Notes: generated from the sequence alone by a model not told the origin. Numbered from the stretch's first letter, positions 18,635 through 27,208 are shown. The stretch is 64,000 nt of DNA from Streptococcus mutans (GCF_006739205.1 NZ_AP019720.1:682001-746000); one strand, 5' to 3'. A program made the numbers and translations.

Positions 18635-19333
18635 ATGAAGACTTTCATTAAAATTTTGTTTTTTATTCCTAGACTAATATGGAATATTATTTGGAGCATC
18701 ATTAAAACTCTTATTATTCTTGCTGCTATTATTTTTGCTTTTCTTTATTTTACAAATAATCATAAAACAGACTTGGAATCAACGATCTCCGAACAATGGA
18801 ATAAGATAACGACTTTTTTTAGTAATGACTTTAGTTTGCCGGATACGATGTCTAAATTATCAACAGATAATTATAAACATGAAGCAGGGAGTCGTTGGAG
18901 TCAAAATAGTGCTAGTGTTTATATAGCTTCTACTGATAAAACTATTGTTAAGGCTTACCAAACTGCTCTGGCTAATTGGAATGCAACAGGAAGTTTCACT
19001 TTTAATATCATTTCGGATAAAGCATCAGCAGATATTACAGCAAAGGATTATTCTGATGTAAATTCGCAAGCCGCTGGTTTAGCTGAAACAGAAACGAATG
19101 CAGTGACCAATCGCATGAGTCATGTTGATGTTAAGCTTAATCGCTACTATCTTTTAGATGCAAGTTACGGTTATAGTTTTGATAGGATAGTCCACACAGC
19201 AGAGCATGAGTTAGGGCATGCTATAGGACTTGATCATGATGATAAAGAAACTTCGGTAATGGCCTCATCAGGTTCCTACAATGGTATTCAAACAGTTGAT
19301 ATAACTGCTGTTAAGAAGCTTTACGCTAATTAA
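18635..19333 (+). CDS. Matrixin-like (M10) zinc metalloprotease, membrane-anchored
   Basis: The 232-residue protein starts with a hydrophobic anchor (residues 4-45; IIWSIIKTLIILAAIIFAFLYF), then a linker and a catalytic domain. The zinc site is complete: HTAEHELGHAIGLDHD (HExxHxxGxxH) near residue 190, followed by a methionine turn in SVMASSG. TDKTIVKAYQTALANWNATGSFTFN resembles the matrixin beta-strand region. It should act outside the membrane; its substrate is unknown. It has its own AAAGGA ribosome site and a terminator downstream. Confidence 0.82.
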   Translation: MKTFIKILFFIPRLIWNIIWSIIKTLIILAAIIFAFLYFTNNHKTDLESTISEQWNKITTFFSNDFSLPDTMSKLSTDNYKHEAGSRWSQNSASVYIASTDKTIVKAYQTALANWNATGSFTFNIISDKASADITAKDYSDVNSQAAGLAETETNAVTNRMSHVDVKLNRYYLLDASYGYSFDRIVHTAEHELGHAIGLDHDDKETSVMASSGSYNGIQTVDITAVKKLYAN

Positions 19334-19493
19334 ATGTGAGTAAAATAATAGTTTTATATCACTTTATTATATAAATTTAATATTATTGACATATACGAAA
19401 CAGTCTCTTGATTGATTTTTTATCTCATTAAAAGAAAATGATAAAATTCTAAAGCTTGCCAAATACTTATTTAGTAATGATTTTTATCCTTGG

Positions 19494-19520
19494 ACGCTCT
19501 TGTGAAAAAAGAGTGTTTTT
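19494..19520 (+). terminator. Terminator upstream of wecB
   Basis: ACGCTCTT / AAGAGTGT stem (one G-T pair), then TTTTTA. It lies in the 326 bp gap 19334-19659, which otherwise holds only the wecB promoter. Confidence 0.65.
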
Positions 19521-19574
19521 AATATAATTATAAAATAAAGGAAAAGTTTTTTAAAAAAATCAAAGTATTTTGTA

Positions 19575-19603
19575 TTGAAAATGTAATGAAATAATGCTAT
19601 TAT
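19575..19603 (+). promoter_or_regulatory. Sigma-A promoter of the wecB operon
   Basis: TTGAAA and TATTAT with a 17 bp spacer; the predicted start is near 19610. Confidence 0.7.
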
Positions 19604-19659
19604 GACAAAGATGTATCATTTGGCTTTACATTAATTTCAATTTATCATGAAGAGGGAAC

Positions 19660-20808
19660 ATGAAAAAGATTAAAGTTATGCTTGTCTTTGGTACAAGACC
19701 AGAGGCCATCAAAATGGCGCCCCTGATTATATCTTTAAAAGAGCAGACTGAACGTTTTGAAACAGTAACCGTAGTAACTGCTCAGCACAGACAGATGCTT
19801 GATCAGGTGTTAGAGACATTTAAGATTAGGCCTGATTATGATTTGAACATTATGAGTAAGCAGCAGACCTTGTCAACCATTACAACAAATGTTATTAATA
19901 AACTTGATGAAGTCTTAAAGAGTGAGAAACCTGATATTATTTTAGTTCATGGTGACACAACGACAACTCTTGCTGCTAGCATCTCTGCTTTCTATAATCA
20001 AATTAAAATTGGTCATGTTGAGGCAGGCCTTAGGACTTGGAATAAATACTCTCCATTTCCAGAAGAAGTTAATCGCCAGATAACAGATGTTGTTTCAGAT
20101 TTGTACTTTGCACCAACTAATCAAAGCCGTGATAATCTCTTGAAGGAAAATCATCCTGCTCAACATATTTTTATTACTGGAAATACTGCTATTGATGCTC
20201 TTGATTTAACTGTTAAAGAGAACTATCATCATGATGTTCTTACTAAAATTAAATCAGATAATAGGATTATTTTAGTAACAATGCATCGTCGTGAAAATCA
20301 AGGAGAGCCGATGAGAAGGGTCTTTAAGACGCTTAAATCAGTGTTAGCTGATTATCCAGATGTTGAGCTTGTTTATCCAGTTCATCTGAGTCCTGCTGTT
20401 CAAAAGGCAGCAAAGGATATTCTAGCAAATACAGAGCGTATCCATCTGATTGAACCGCTTGATGTTATGGATTTTCATAATCTAGCAAATAAGAGTTATT
20501 TTATTATGTCAGATTCTGGTGGTGTCCAAGAGGAGGCGCCATCTCTTGGGAAGCCTGTCCTTGTCTTACGTGATACAACAGAGCGACCTGAAGGAGTAGC
20601 AGCAGGGACTTTAAGATTAGTTGGTACTCAAGAAGATAGTGTCAAAAATGCTATGATAAGTTTGCTGGATAATAAAGAAGAATACGATAAAATGGCCCAG
20701 ACCCAAAATCCTTATGGCGATGGTCAAGCTTCAAAACGTATTTTAGAAGCTATTTCTTATTATTTTAATAATGGCGCGCGGCCGGATGATTTTGGAACGG
20801 GGGAATAA
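19660..20808 (+). CDS. wecB: UDP-N-acetylglucosamine 2-epimerase (non-hydrolysing)
   Basis: The 382-residue cytosolic enzyme interconverts UDP-GlcNAc and UDP-ManNAc. Family landmarks are MLVFGTRPEAIKMAPLI at the start, TAQHRQMLDQVL, VHGDTTTTLAAS, GHVEAGLRTW near 120, and SDSGGVQEEAPSLGKPVLVLRDTTERPE near 290. It is the first gene of a set with a GGDEF-like membrane protein, a small membrane peptide, a processive glycosyltransferase and a GH8 glycanase. That context suggests UDP-ManNAc is made for a polymer, not only for wall teichoic-type linkage units. Confidence 0.92.
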   Translation: MKKIKVMLVFGTRPEAIKMAPLIISLKEQTERFETVTVVTAQHRQMLDQVLETFKIRPDYDLNIMSKQQTLSTITTNVINKLDEVLKSEKPDIILVHGDTTTTLAASISAFYNQIKIGHVEAGLRTWNKYSPFPEEVNRQITDVVSDLYFAPTNQSRDNLLKENHPAQHIFITGNTAIDALDLTVKENYHHDVLTKIKSDNRIILVTMHRRENQGEPMRRVFKTLKSVLADYPDVELVYPVHLSPAVQKAAKDILANTERIHLIEPLDVMDFHNLANKSYFIMSDSGGVQEEAPSLGKPVLVLRDTTERPEGVAAGTLRLVGTQEDSVKNAMISLLDNKEEYDKMAQTQNPYGDGQASKRILEAISYYFNNGARPDDFGTGE

Positions 20809-20815
20809 TTTTAGA

Positions 20816-21604
20816 ATGAAACGTTTGTTAAAATTTTTCAGCATGCTTTTATTTATGCTATTAGCTGCTGGATTAGGTCTTTATGTTGCTCTTCAATATG
20901 GTTTGCTTATCTTAGAGGTTTATGCCTTTCTTATTTTTATGGCTATCATTACTCCTTGGTTTTTAACAGACCTATTAGTAACTTGGACCGAACTCTTTTC
21001 TATTATTATTGGTTCATTTATCTTGTCTGTGGGTATTTCATATATCCCTTTGTATGACCGTTTAGCTTTAATTTTAGTTTTGCCTATAGTTTTAATTACT
21101 GCTAATCAAGTAGAAGCTTTGTTTTTAGAGAAAAAAGGTGCGATTGCAGTTCAAACCTCTAAGGCCAAAAGCTATTATGAATACTATGCTCGTAAGGCAC
21201 AGCATTCTGAGGACGTCACTATTCAAACAATGTTGGTTAGTTGGGCTCATGCTGAACAATTTAAGCAAATTCAGCCTAAAGAGTATTATGCTAGTATTAA
21301 ACGCATTAATCGTGCCATTTTTAAATCCAAACATGACAGTGACCGTGTTTTTTATTTGAGAAATGGTTTGTTTCTTATTGTTCAAATAAATTCAGATCCC
21401 AACTGGCATCGCGGGATGGAAGAAGAGGTTAGTATCAATCTTAGCAGTTTGCGTTTCAATAATGAGGCAACTAGCCATGAAATTCAGTTCCAATATGGTT
21501 ATCAATTAGTTAATCATGATAATTGGGAACGTTATGCTTATTATGAAGATATCCTCAAAAGGCTGGAACGTCTTTTGGAAACTCATATTATTGTAGAATA
21601 TTAG
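20816..21604 (+). CDS. Membrane protein with degenerate GGDEF-like cytosolic domain
   Basis: A 262-residue protein: three to four membrane segments up to about residue 100, then a cytosolic domain. The end of that domain (AIFKSKHDSDRVFYLRNGLFLIVQINSD...LSSLRFNNEATSHEIQFQYGYQLV) lines up by eye with a GGDEF fold in which the signature loop is RNGLF, so it cannot be a working diguanylate cyclase. The I-site Asp seems kept but its Arg is a His. The layout recalls B. subtilis YdaK and Listeria PssE, c-di-GMP receptors in exopolysaccharide loci. The ATG at 20816 is 7 bp after wecB. Confidence 0.55.
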   Translation: MKRLLKFFSMLLFMLLAAGLGLYVALQYGLLILEVYAFLIFMAIITPWFLTDLLVTWTELFSIIIGSFILSVGISYIPLYDRLALILVLPIVLITANQVEALFLEKKGAIAVQTSKAKSYYEYYARKAQHSEDVTIQTMLVSWAHAEQFKQIQPKEYYASIKRINRAIFKSKHDSDRVFYLRNGLFLIVQINSDPNWHRGMEEEVSINLSSLRFNNEATSHEIQFQYGYQLVNHDNWERYAYYEDILKRLERLLETHIIVEY

Positions 21605-21617
21605 GTAAGTGGAGATT

Positions 21618-21779
21618 ATGAACTTAACAAACTTATTTTTTAACATTGGTCTTGGCATCAGTCTCTTTTTTGCGGCCTGTTTTGTCACCTTGTTTATTAG
21701 TTATTTAGTTATTTTAGAAAGAGTTAATAAAAATTTTAAGGCGGTGGATGATGATGAGTCAAATTCTAATGATTATTAG
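21618..21779 (+). CDS. 53-residue single-pass membrane peptide
   Basis: The reading frame is MNLTNLFFNIGLGISLFFAACF VTLFISYLVILERVNKNFKAVDDDESNSNDY: one membrane helix (residues 6-36) and a charged tail. GTGGAG lies just upstream of the ATG. It sits between the GGDEF-like gene and the glycosyltransferase and overlaps the latter's 5' end by about 26-32 bp, so translation is likely coupled. I do not recognise the family. Small membrane subunits accompany several synthase-dependent polysaccharide systems, so an accessory subunit is a reasonable guess only. Confidence 0.6.
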   Translation: MNLTNLFFNIGLGISLFFAACFVTLFISYLVILERVNKNFKAVDDDESNSNDY

Positions 21780-23061
21780 TTTAATTTCGATTTGGTCTTC
21801 CTTAGCTATGGCATTGATCATCCTTATGTCAGCAGTTCATTTTTGGTTTAAGCACAGTGATTTTGATGTTGATACCAGCCCTTTGCCAGAATATCCGATG
21901 GTGACAGTTGTGGTTCCAGCTCATAATGAAGATGTTGTGATTGCACAGACAGCAAAGGCTATTTTGGATATGAAGTACCCAAGGGATAAGCTTGAAATTA
22001 TTCTTTTTGCTGATAACTGTGAAGATAATACGTATCAGGAAATGCAAAGCATTAAAGCTTTGCCGCAATATGCTGATCGAGATTTGACTCTGATTAATCG
22101 TAGTGGTACTGGTGGAAAAGCTGGTGTCTTAAATGATGCTTTGAAGATAGCTAAAGGTGATTATATCTGTGTTTATGATGCGGATGCCATGCCTGAAAGA
22201 AATGCTCTTTATTTCCTTGTTCAAAAGGTTATGGAAGATCCAGAACGTCATGTGGCAGCTTTTGGTCGAAATAAGACGCGTAATGCTAATCAAAACTTCC
22301 TGACTCGTTGTATTAATCAGGAAATCGTTGTTACCCAACGTATCCAACATGTTGGTATGTGGCATTTGGGAAAAATTGGACGGATTCCTGGTACCAACTT
22401 TATTATCAATACGGAATTTGTTAAGAGTATCGGCGGCTGGAGAAATGGTGCCCTGACAGAAGATACGGATATCTCCTTTAAAATCATGCAAAGTGGTAAG
22501 TTGATTGCCCTTGCCTATAATTCAGAAGCTTTCCAGCAAGAACCCGAAACGCTGAAATCTTATTATTTGCAAAGAAAGCGCTGGGCTAAAGGTAACTATG
22601 AGGTTGTTATTGCTAACTTTAAACACCTTTTTGGCCGTGGTAATTGGCGTGTCAAATGGGAAGTCTTCTACTATACTTGTACTTTCTTTTGGTTTAATGC
22701 AGCCATTGTGTTATCAGATATCTTATTTTTCTCCAATTTGATTGCATTAATTATTGGTCTATTTAAGCCAGGTGTGCAGGTTCCCTTTGCTTTTGATGCT
22801 AATAATATTTACATGGCACAGCTTTTGCTCTTTAACTGGTTCTTAATGATTTTGCTTTATCTCTTGCAAATTTCCATTTCACAGGCGACTCAATATGGTC
22901 AGGCAACCGTTAAACAAATTTGGATTGCCTTATTGGCTTACTTTACTTATACGCAGCTCTTTATTATTGTATCCATTTCATCAGTAGCTTCTGTTATGAT
23001 GGATAAGATTTTACATCGTGAAGGAACCAAATGGGTTAAAACAAAACGTTTTGCAGGCTAG
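21754..23061 (+). CDS. Processive family-2 glycosyltransferase (polysaccharide synthase)
   Basis: About 435 residues, with an N-terminal membrane helix, a GT-A domain and three to four C-terminal membrane helices. The synthase motifs are all present: FADNCEDNT, DADAMPERN (DxD), TEDTDISFKIM (TED) and QRKRWAKGN (QxxRW), as in BcsA, PgaC and Listeria PssC. Such enzymes polymerise and extrude beta-linked polysaccharide. There are three tandem ATGs (21748, 21751, 21754); the last has the best spacing from AAGGCGG. Neighbouring wecB suggests an N-acetylmannosamine-type donor, which is inference. Confidence 0.85.
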   Translation: MSQILMIISLISIWSSLAMALIILMSAVHFWFKHSDFDVDTSPLPEYPMVTVVVPAHNEDVVIAQTAKAILDMKYPRDKLEIILFADNCEDNTYQEMQSIKALPQYADRDLTLINRSGTGGKAGVLNDALKIAKGDYICVYDADAMPERNALYFLVQKVMEDPERHVAAFGRNKTRNANQNFLTRCINQEIVVTQRIQHVGMWHLGKIGRIPGTNFIINTEFVKSIGGWRNGALTEDTDISFKIMQSGKLIALAYNSEAFQQEPETLKSYYLQRKRWAKGNYEVVIANFKHLFGRGNWRVKWEVFYYTCTFFWFNAAIVLSDILFFSNLIALIIGLFKPGVQVPFAFDANNIYMAQLLLFNWFLMILLYLLQISISQATQYGQATVKQIWIALLAYFTYTQLFIIVSISSVASVMMDKILHREGTKWVKTKRFAG

Positions 23062-23072
23062 AGGAGAAGAAA

Positions 23073-24182
23073 GTGAAAAAAAAGAAATTAAAATACATTT
23101 GGCTTATACTTTTGCTAGCAACACTGGCTGTAGGATTTTATTTTATCCGAGTGAAAAGTACTAATGATATGCAAAGGAATACCTATAAAAATTGGTCTAA
23201 ATATTATGTTGTAACTCATGGAAAAAGTGCTTATATAAAGACGGCTACTAGTGATGAAGGGACAACTGCTCTTTCTGAAGGACAGGGTTATGGAATGTAT
23301 ATTGCCATTAAAGCTGCTAAGAAGGGCATAACAACTAAGTCCCAATTTGCTAAGCTCTACAAATATTATATGAATCATCGCACTGCCAATACGCAGTTAA
23401 TGTCTTGGAAACAAAATATTAAAACAGATGGTTCAATTGAGGATTTGTCAAACAGTGCAACGGATGGTGATCTGTATATTGCTTATGCCTTGATTAAAGC
23501 ATCAGAGCTCTGGTCTGATCAAGCTGATACTTATAAAAAACAAGCTAGGTTGCTTTTAAAGGATATTTTAACTTATAATTACAATTCAGAGACGAAATCC
23601 TTGACTGTTGGTAATTGGGCTGTTAAAGGGACTGATTATTACGATCTCGTTCGCACCTCAGATATACTGCCAGAACAATTTGATGTTTTTTATCAGTTTA
23701 GTAAAGATGAGACTTGGAAAACGATCAAGACTTCCATGCTAGCTAGTTTAGAAAAAATGAGCCGTCAGCATAAAACTGGTCTCCTGCCAGATTTTATGTG
23801 GGTTCGTGAATCAGGTGAGATAAAGGCTGCCAAGGCTAACCTTATTGCCAGCAAATATGATGGTGATTACTACTATAATGCCTGTCGTATGCCCTATAAT
23901 TTAGCTAAAAGCAATGATAAAAAGAGCCAAAAAATACTTAAGAAGATGATGAATTTCTTCATGACCGAAAAGACCATCTATGCGGGTTATAAGCTGAATG
24001 GGGAACGGTTGGATAGTCATCAGTCGGCTAGTTTTGATGCTCCAATTTTCTATGCAGCTAAGAAATTAAACCATAAGTATGAGCGTTTACATCAGCAAGA
24101 AAAGAAAGTTTTTGTCAAGGGTCTGTCATCAACAAACTATTATGACTCAGCCCTAACAACGATGGCTGTTTTGGATCAATAA
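23073..24182 (+). CDS. Glycoside hydrolase family 8 protein, membrane-anchored
   Basis: This 369-residue protein starts at GTG 23073 after GAGGAGAAG, 11 bp past the glycosyltransferase. One N-terminal membrane segment (residues 6-25) is followed by a GH8 (alpha/alpha)6 domain: catalytic acid in ALSEGQGYGMYIAIKAA near residue 69 and ATDGDLYIAYALI near 129. It faces the outside. GH8 partners of synthases (BcsZ, Listeria PssZ) trim the nascent chain. Its substrate is therefore probably the product of this locus. A terminator ends the operon. Confidence 0.82.
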   Translation: MKKKKLKYIWLILLLATLAVGFYFIRVKSTNDMQRNTYKNWSKYYVVTHGKSAYIKTATSDEGTTALSEGQGYGMYIAIKAAKKGITTKSQFAKLYKYYMNHRTANTQLMSWKQNIKTDGSIEDLSNSATDGDLYIAYALIKASELWSDQADTYKKQARLLLKDILTYNYNSETKSLTVGNWAVKGTDYYDLVRTSDILPEQFDVFYQFSKDETWKTIKTSMLASLEKMSRQHKTGLLPDFMWVRESGEIKAAKANLIASKYDGDYYYNACRMPYNLAKSNDKKSQKILKKMMNFFMTEKTIYAGYKLNGERLDSHQSASFDAPIFYAAKKLNHKYERLHQQEKKVFVKGLSSTNYYDSALTTMAVLDQ

Positions 24183-24192
24183 ACAATGTAAA

Positions 24193-24218
24193 AAGGATAA
24201 CTGCGGTTATCTTTTTTA
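24193..24218 (+). terminator. Terminator of the exopolysaccharide-type operon
   Basis: AAGGATAAC-TGCG-GTTATCTTTTTT hairpin with T-tract. Confidence 0.85.
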
Positions 24219-24248
24219 CTATCTCAACTAGCTTAGTCAGTCGAGATC

Positions 24249-24257
24249 TGATACAAT
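24249..24257 (+). promoter_or_regulatory. Extended -10 promoter of the ABC-F gene, leaderless
   Basis: TGATACAAT ends exactly 6 nt before the ATG at 24264, so transcription should begin at or beside the start codon. No Shine-Dalgarno is present. Confidence 0.55.
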
Positions 24258-24263
24258 AGAATT

Positions 24264-26177
24264 ATGATTATTTTACAGGGAAACAAATTAGAGCGCTCAT
24301 TTTCTGGTGATGTGCTCTTTGATAATATTAATCTTCAAGTAGATGAACATGATCGTATCGCCTTGGTTGGACCTAATGGTGCTGGTAAGTCTACACTCTT
24401 AAAAATTCTCGTGGGTGAAGAAACAGCAACATCAGGTGAGGTCACTCTCAAGCGTGATGTAACCCTGTCGTATTTGGCTCAGAATAGCCGTTTTAAATCT
24501 GATAATACCATTTATGATGAAATGCTCCATGTTTTTGATGATTTACGTGCGACTGAGAGACATTTGCGCTCTATGGAAGGGCAAATGGCAGAGTTGGTCG
24601 GAAATGATTTTGATAAACTCATGGCTGATTATGACCGCTTATCCGAATCCTTCAGGCAGCAGGGTGGTTTCACTTATGAGAGTGACATCAAAGCTATTCT
24701 CAATGGTTTTAAATTTGATGAGTCTATGTGGCAGACGAAAATTGCTGAACTCTCAGGCGGTCAAAACACGCGCCTAGCTTTGGCCAAGATGCTTCTAGAA
24801 AAACCAGAACTGTTGGTATTGGACGAGCCCACCAATCATTTGGATATTGAAACCATTTCTTGGTTGGAAAATTATTTAGTCAATTATCAAGGAGCTTTAA
24901 TCATTGTTAGTCATGACCGTTATTTTCTTGATAAGGTAGCGACAGTTACGCTTGATTTGACCCCTCACTCTCTAGATCGCTATGTGGGAAATTATTCCAA
25001 ATTCATGGATCTTAAGGCTGAAAAAATTGCCATGAAAGAGAAAAATTATGAGAAGCAGCAAAAAGAAATTGCTAAATTAGAGGACTTTGTGCAGCGCAAT
25101 ATTGTTCGTGCATCAACGACCAAGCGGGCACAGGCTAGGCGTAAGCAATTGGAAAAAATGGAGCGATTGGATAAACCCGATGCCAGTAAAAAATCTGCCA
25201 ATATAACTTTTCATGTTGATAAAGCCTCCGGAAATGAGGTTTTAAAGGTTACTAATGCAGCTATTGGTTATGATGACAAGATATTAGCGCAGCCTATTGA
25301 TCTAGATGTTAGAAAAATGGATGCCCTTGCTATCGTTGGTCCCAATGGTATTGGCAAATCAACCTTGCTCAAGTCCATTATGGGGCAAATACCATTTATT
25401 CATGGGAGCTCAGTTTATGGCTCAAATGTACAAGTCGGTTATTATGACCAGACCCAGTCCAATCTGACAGCGAGCAATACCGTTTTAGAAGAGCTTTGGT
25501 CAGCCTTTCCAAGGACAGCAGAAGTGGATATTAGAAACCGTTTAGGTGCTTTTCTCTTTTCAGGCGACGATGTCAAGAAATCTGTTGCCATGCTGTCTGG
25601 TGGTGAACGTGCGCGCTTGCTTCTTGCCAAGTTATCCATGGAAAACAATAATTTCCTCATTCTAGACGAACCTACTAATCACTTAGATATTGACAGTAAG
25701 GAAGTGTTGGAGACTGCTCTTATTGATTTTGATGGCACTCTTCTCTTTGTTAGCCACGACCGTTATTTCATCAACCGCGTCGCGACAAAAGTTCTCGAAA
25801 TCTCCCAAAATGGTTTCACCCTTTACTTAGGTGATTACGATTATTATCTTGAAAAAAAAGCAGAGCGAGAAGCAAAGACAGAGTTCCTTCAACCTATGCA
25901 GTCAGGATCCCCTTCATCCTCCTTGGCTGCCGCCACGGACTATCAAGCCCAAAAGGCCAACCAAAAAGAAGAACGCAAATTAAAGAGGCGTATAGCCGAA
26001 ATTGAAGAGCGCTTAGAAACCATTGAAGCGCGTGAAACTGAAATTAATGAGGCCATGCTTACTACTAATGACTTTACTCAATTGGCCGACCTGCAAAAAG
26101 AACTAGAAAGCGTTCAAACAGAACAATTGGAACTTCTAGAAGAATGGGAAGAATTGAGTGAGCAGCTGGAGGATTGA
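24264..26177 (+). CDS. ABC-F family ATPase (Uup-like)
   Basis: A 637-residue soluble protein with two ABC cassettes and no membrane segment. Walker A motifs are GPNGAGKST (near 36) and GPNGIGKST (near 357); signatures are LSGGQNTRLALAK and LSGGERARLLLAK, each with LDEPTNHLDI. The linker between cassettes (AMKEKNYEKQQKEIAKLEDFVQRN) is the arm that reaches into the ribosomal E site. The C-terminal coiled coil (KEERKLKRRIAEIEERLETIEARETEI) is typical of Uup. These proteins help stalled or unusual ribosomes. No SD is seen, and the start lies on the predicted transcription start. Confidence 0.85.
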   Translation: MIILQGNKLERSFSGDVLFDNINLQVDEHDRIALVGPNGAGKSTLLKILVGEETATSGEVTLKRDVTLSYLAQNSRFKSDNTIYDEMLHVFDDLRATERHLRSMEGQMAELVGNDFDKLMADYDRLSESFRQQGGFTYESDIKAILNGFKFDESMWQTKIAELSGGQNTRLALAKMLLEKPELLVLDEPTNHLDIETISWLENYLVNYQGALIIVSHDRYFLDKVATVTLDLTPHSLDRYVGNYSKFMDLKAEKIAMKEKNYEKQQKEIAKLEDFVQRNIVRASTTKRAQARRKQLEKMERLDKPDASKKSANITFHVDKASGNEVLKVTNAAIGYDDKILAQPIDLDVRKMDALAIVGPNGIGKSTLLKSIMGQIPFIHGSSVYGSNVQVGYYDQTQSNLTASNTVLEELWSAFPRTAEVDIRNRLGAFLFSGDDVKKSVAMLSGGERARLLLAKLSMENNNFLILDEPTNHLDIDSKEVLETALIDFDGTLLFVSHDRYFINRVATKVLEISQNGFTLYLGDYDYYLEKKAEREAKTEFLQPMQSGSPSSSLAAATDYQAQKANQKEERKLKRRIAEIEERLETIEARETEINEAMLTTNDFTQLADLQKELESVQTEQLELLEEWEELSEQLED

Positions 26178-26186
26178 TTAAAAAAA

Positions 26187-26357
26187 GAGGTTGGGGACAA
26201 AAGCGTTCCAACTTTTTTAACAGTCTGTTGGACTGTTAAGCTTGTCTAATCCCATAAATGTCCGTCTATGTCAGTACCTAATCCACCTTCCGTAAGGTAA
26301 AAAGATAAAATAGAAGTCGTGATTGCGTTACGACTTACCGATTTTTGTTCCCCTCTC
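26187..26357 (+). repeat. Dispersed repeat with terminal inverted repeats, copy B
   Basis: The head GAGGTTGGGGACAAAA and the tail, read on the other strand as GAGAGGGGAACAAAAA, form imperfect terminal inverted repeats. Inside, the block CAGTCTGTTGGACTGTTAAG matches copy C (63611-63814), and TCTAATCCCATAAATG matches copy A. The left end also folds as the terminator of the ABC-F gene (GGAC...GTTCC, then TTTTTT). No coding sequence. It fills most of the gap 26178-26419. Confidence 0.65.
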
Positions 26358-26419
26358 GTAAATGTTAATAAATTATAATATAAAGCACAGATGTTATTTA
26401 TCTGTGCTTTTATCATCTT

Positions 26420-27208
26420 CTATTTCTCAAACTCCGCTTTGCTTTTAACATCGCCGTATTCTTCAGCAACCTCTAAGCTAAGAATGTCCTCATAGCGAGG
26501 TAGTTGAATATCAATGCCATACTTGTTATGTAGAGCTGTTGTCACAAGGCGGTAAGCTAGATTAGCATTACGCGAAAGAATGGGACCGTGGAAGTAGGAG
26601 CCAAAAACATTTTTATAGTGGACGCCTTCGCTGCCATCCTCTTTATTATTACCATTTCCATAAATAACTCTCCCTAAAGGCTTTTCGTCATCAGACAAAA
26701 AGGTCCTTCCTTGATGATTCTCAAAGCCGTAGTAGGTTTCGTTAAATTCGTCATTATGAATCTTGATATCACCAATGTAGCGATTATCTTTTTGATTAAG
26801 CGTATAGTGACCCATAACACCAATACCGTCAATGCGGACGCCATTGGCTTGAACATAATATTGTCCCAACAACTGGAAACCGCCGCAGATAGCTAGGACA
26901 ACCTTATTATTTTGAATAAAGCTGGCAATAGCAGAGCGTTTATTAGGCAAATCCTTAGCAACAATGGATTGCTCATAGTCCTGACCGCCGCCAAAGAAAA
27001 CCATATCATACTTGTTAGCATCAAAATCATCGCCGATTGAGACAATATCAAAAGTCATTCGTATACCTAATTTTTCACCAACATATTTAAGCATGAGAAC
27101 GTTTCCGTTATCGCCATAGGTATTGAGCAAATTGCCATAAAGATGAGCAACCCTGATATCATATAAGTAATCCTTGTCAGCAGGAGATTGTAGAGAAGTA
27201 TAAGTCAT
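26420..27208 (-). CDS. gatD: Lipid II isoglutaminyl synthase, glutaminase subunit
   Basis: The 262-residue protein is a CobB/CobQ-like glutamine amidotransferase. The nucleophile cysteine lies in [16 protein letters not shown] near residue 105, and a catalytic His in [13 protein letters not shown] near 209. With MurT it amidates the alpha-carboxyl of D-glutamate at stem position 2 of lipid II, which streptococci need for efficient cross-linking. It overlaps the murT stop by one base (TAATG), so the two are coupled. Confidence 0.93.
   Translation of the reverse strand: MTYTSLQSPADKDYLYDIRVAHLYGNLLNTYGDNGNVLMLKYVGEKLGIRMTFDIVSIGDDFDANKYDMVFFGGGQDYEQSIVAKDLPNKRSAIASFIQNNKVVLAICGGFQLLGQYYVQANGVRIDGIGVMGHYTLNQKDNRYIGDIKIHNDEFNETYYGFENHQGRTFLSDDEKPLGRVIYGNGNNKEDGSEGVHYKNVFGSYFHGPILSRNANLAYRLVTTALHNKYGIDIQLPRYEDILSLEVAEEYGDVKSKAEFEK

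Noticed and set aside
18565..18651. 28-codon hydrophobic ORF upstream of the metalloprotease gene
   Set aside because: Only a weak ribosome site; it overlaps the next gene and has no Fst/Ldr-type toxin features. Too little to call.
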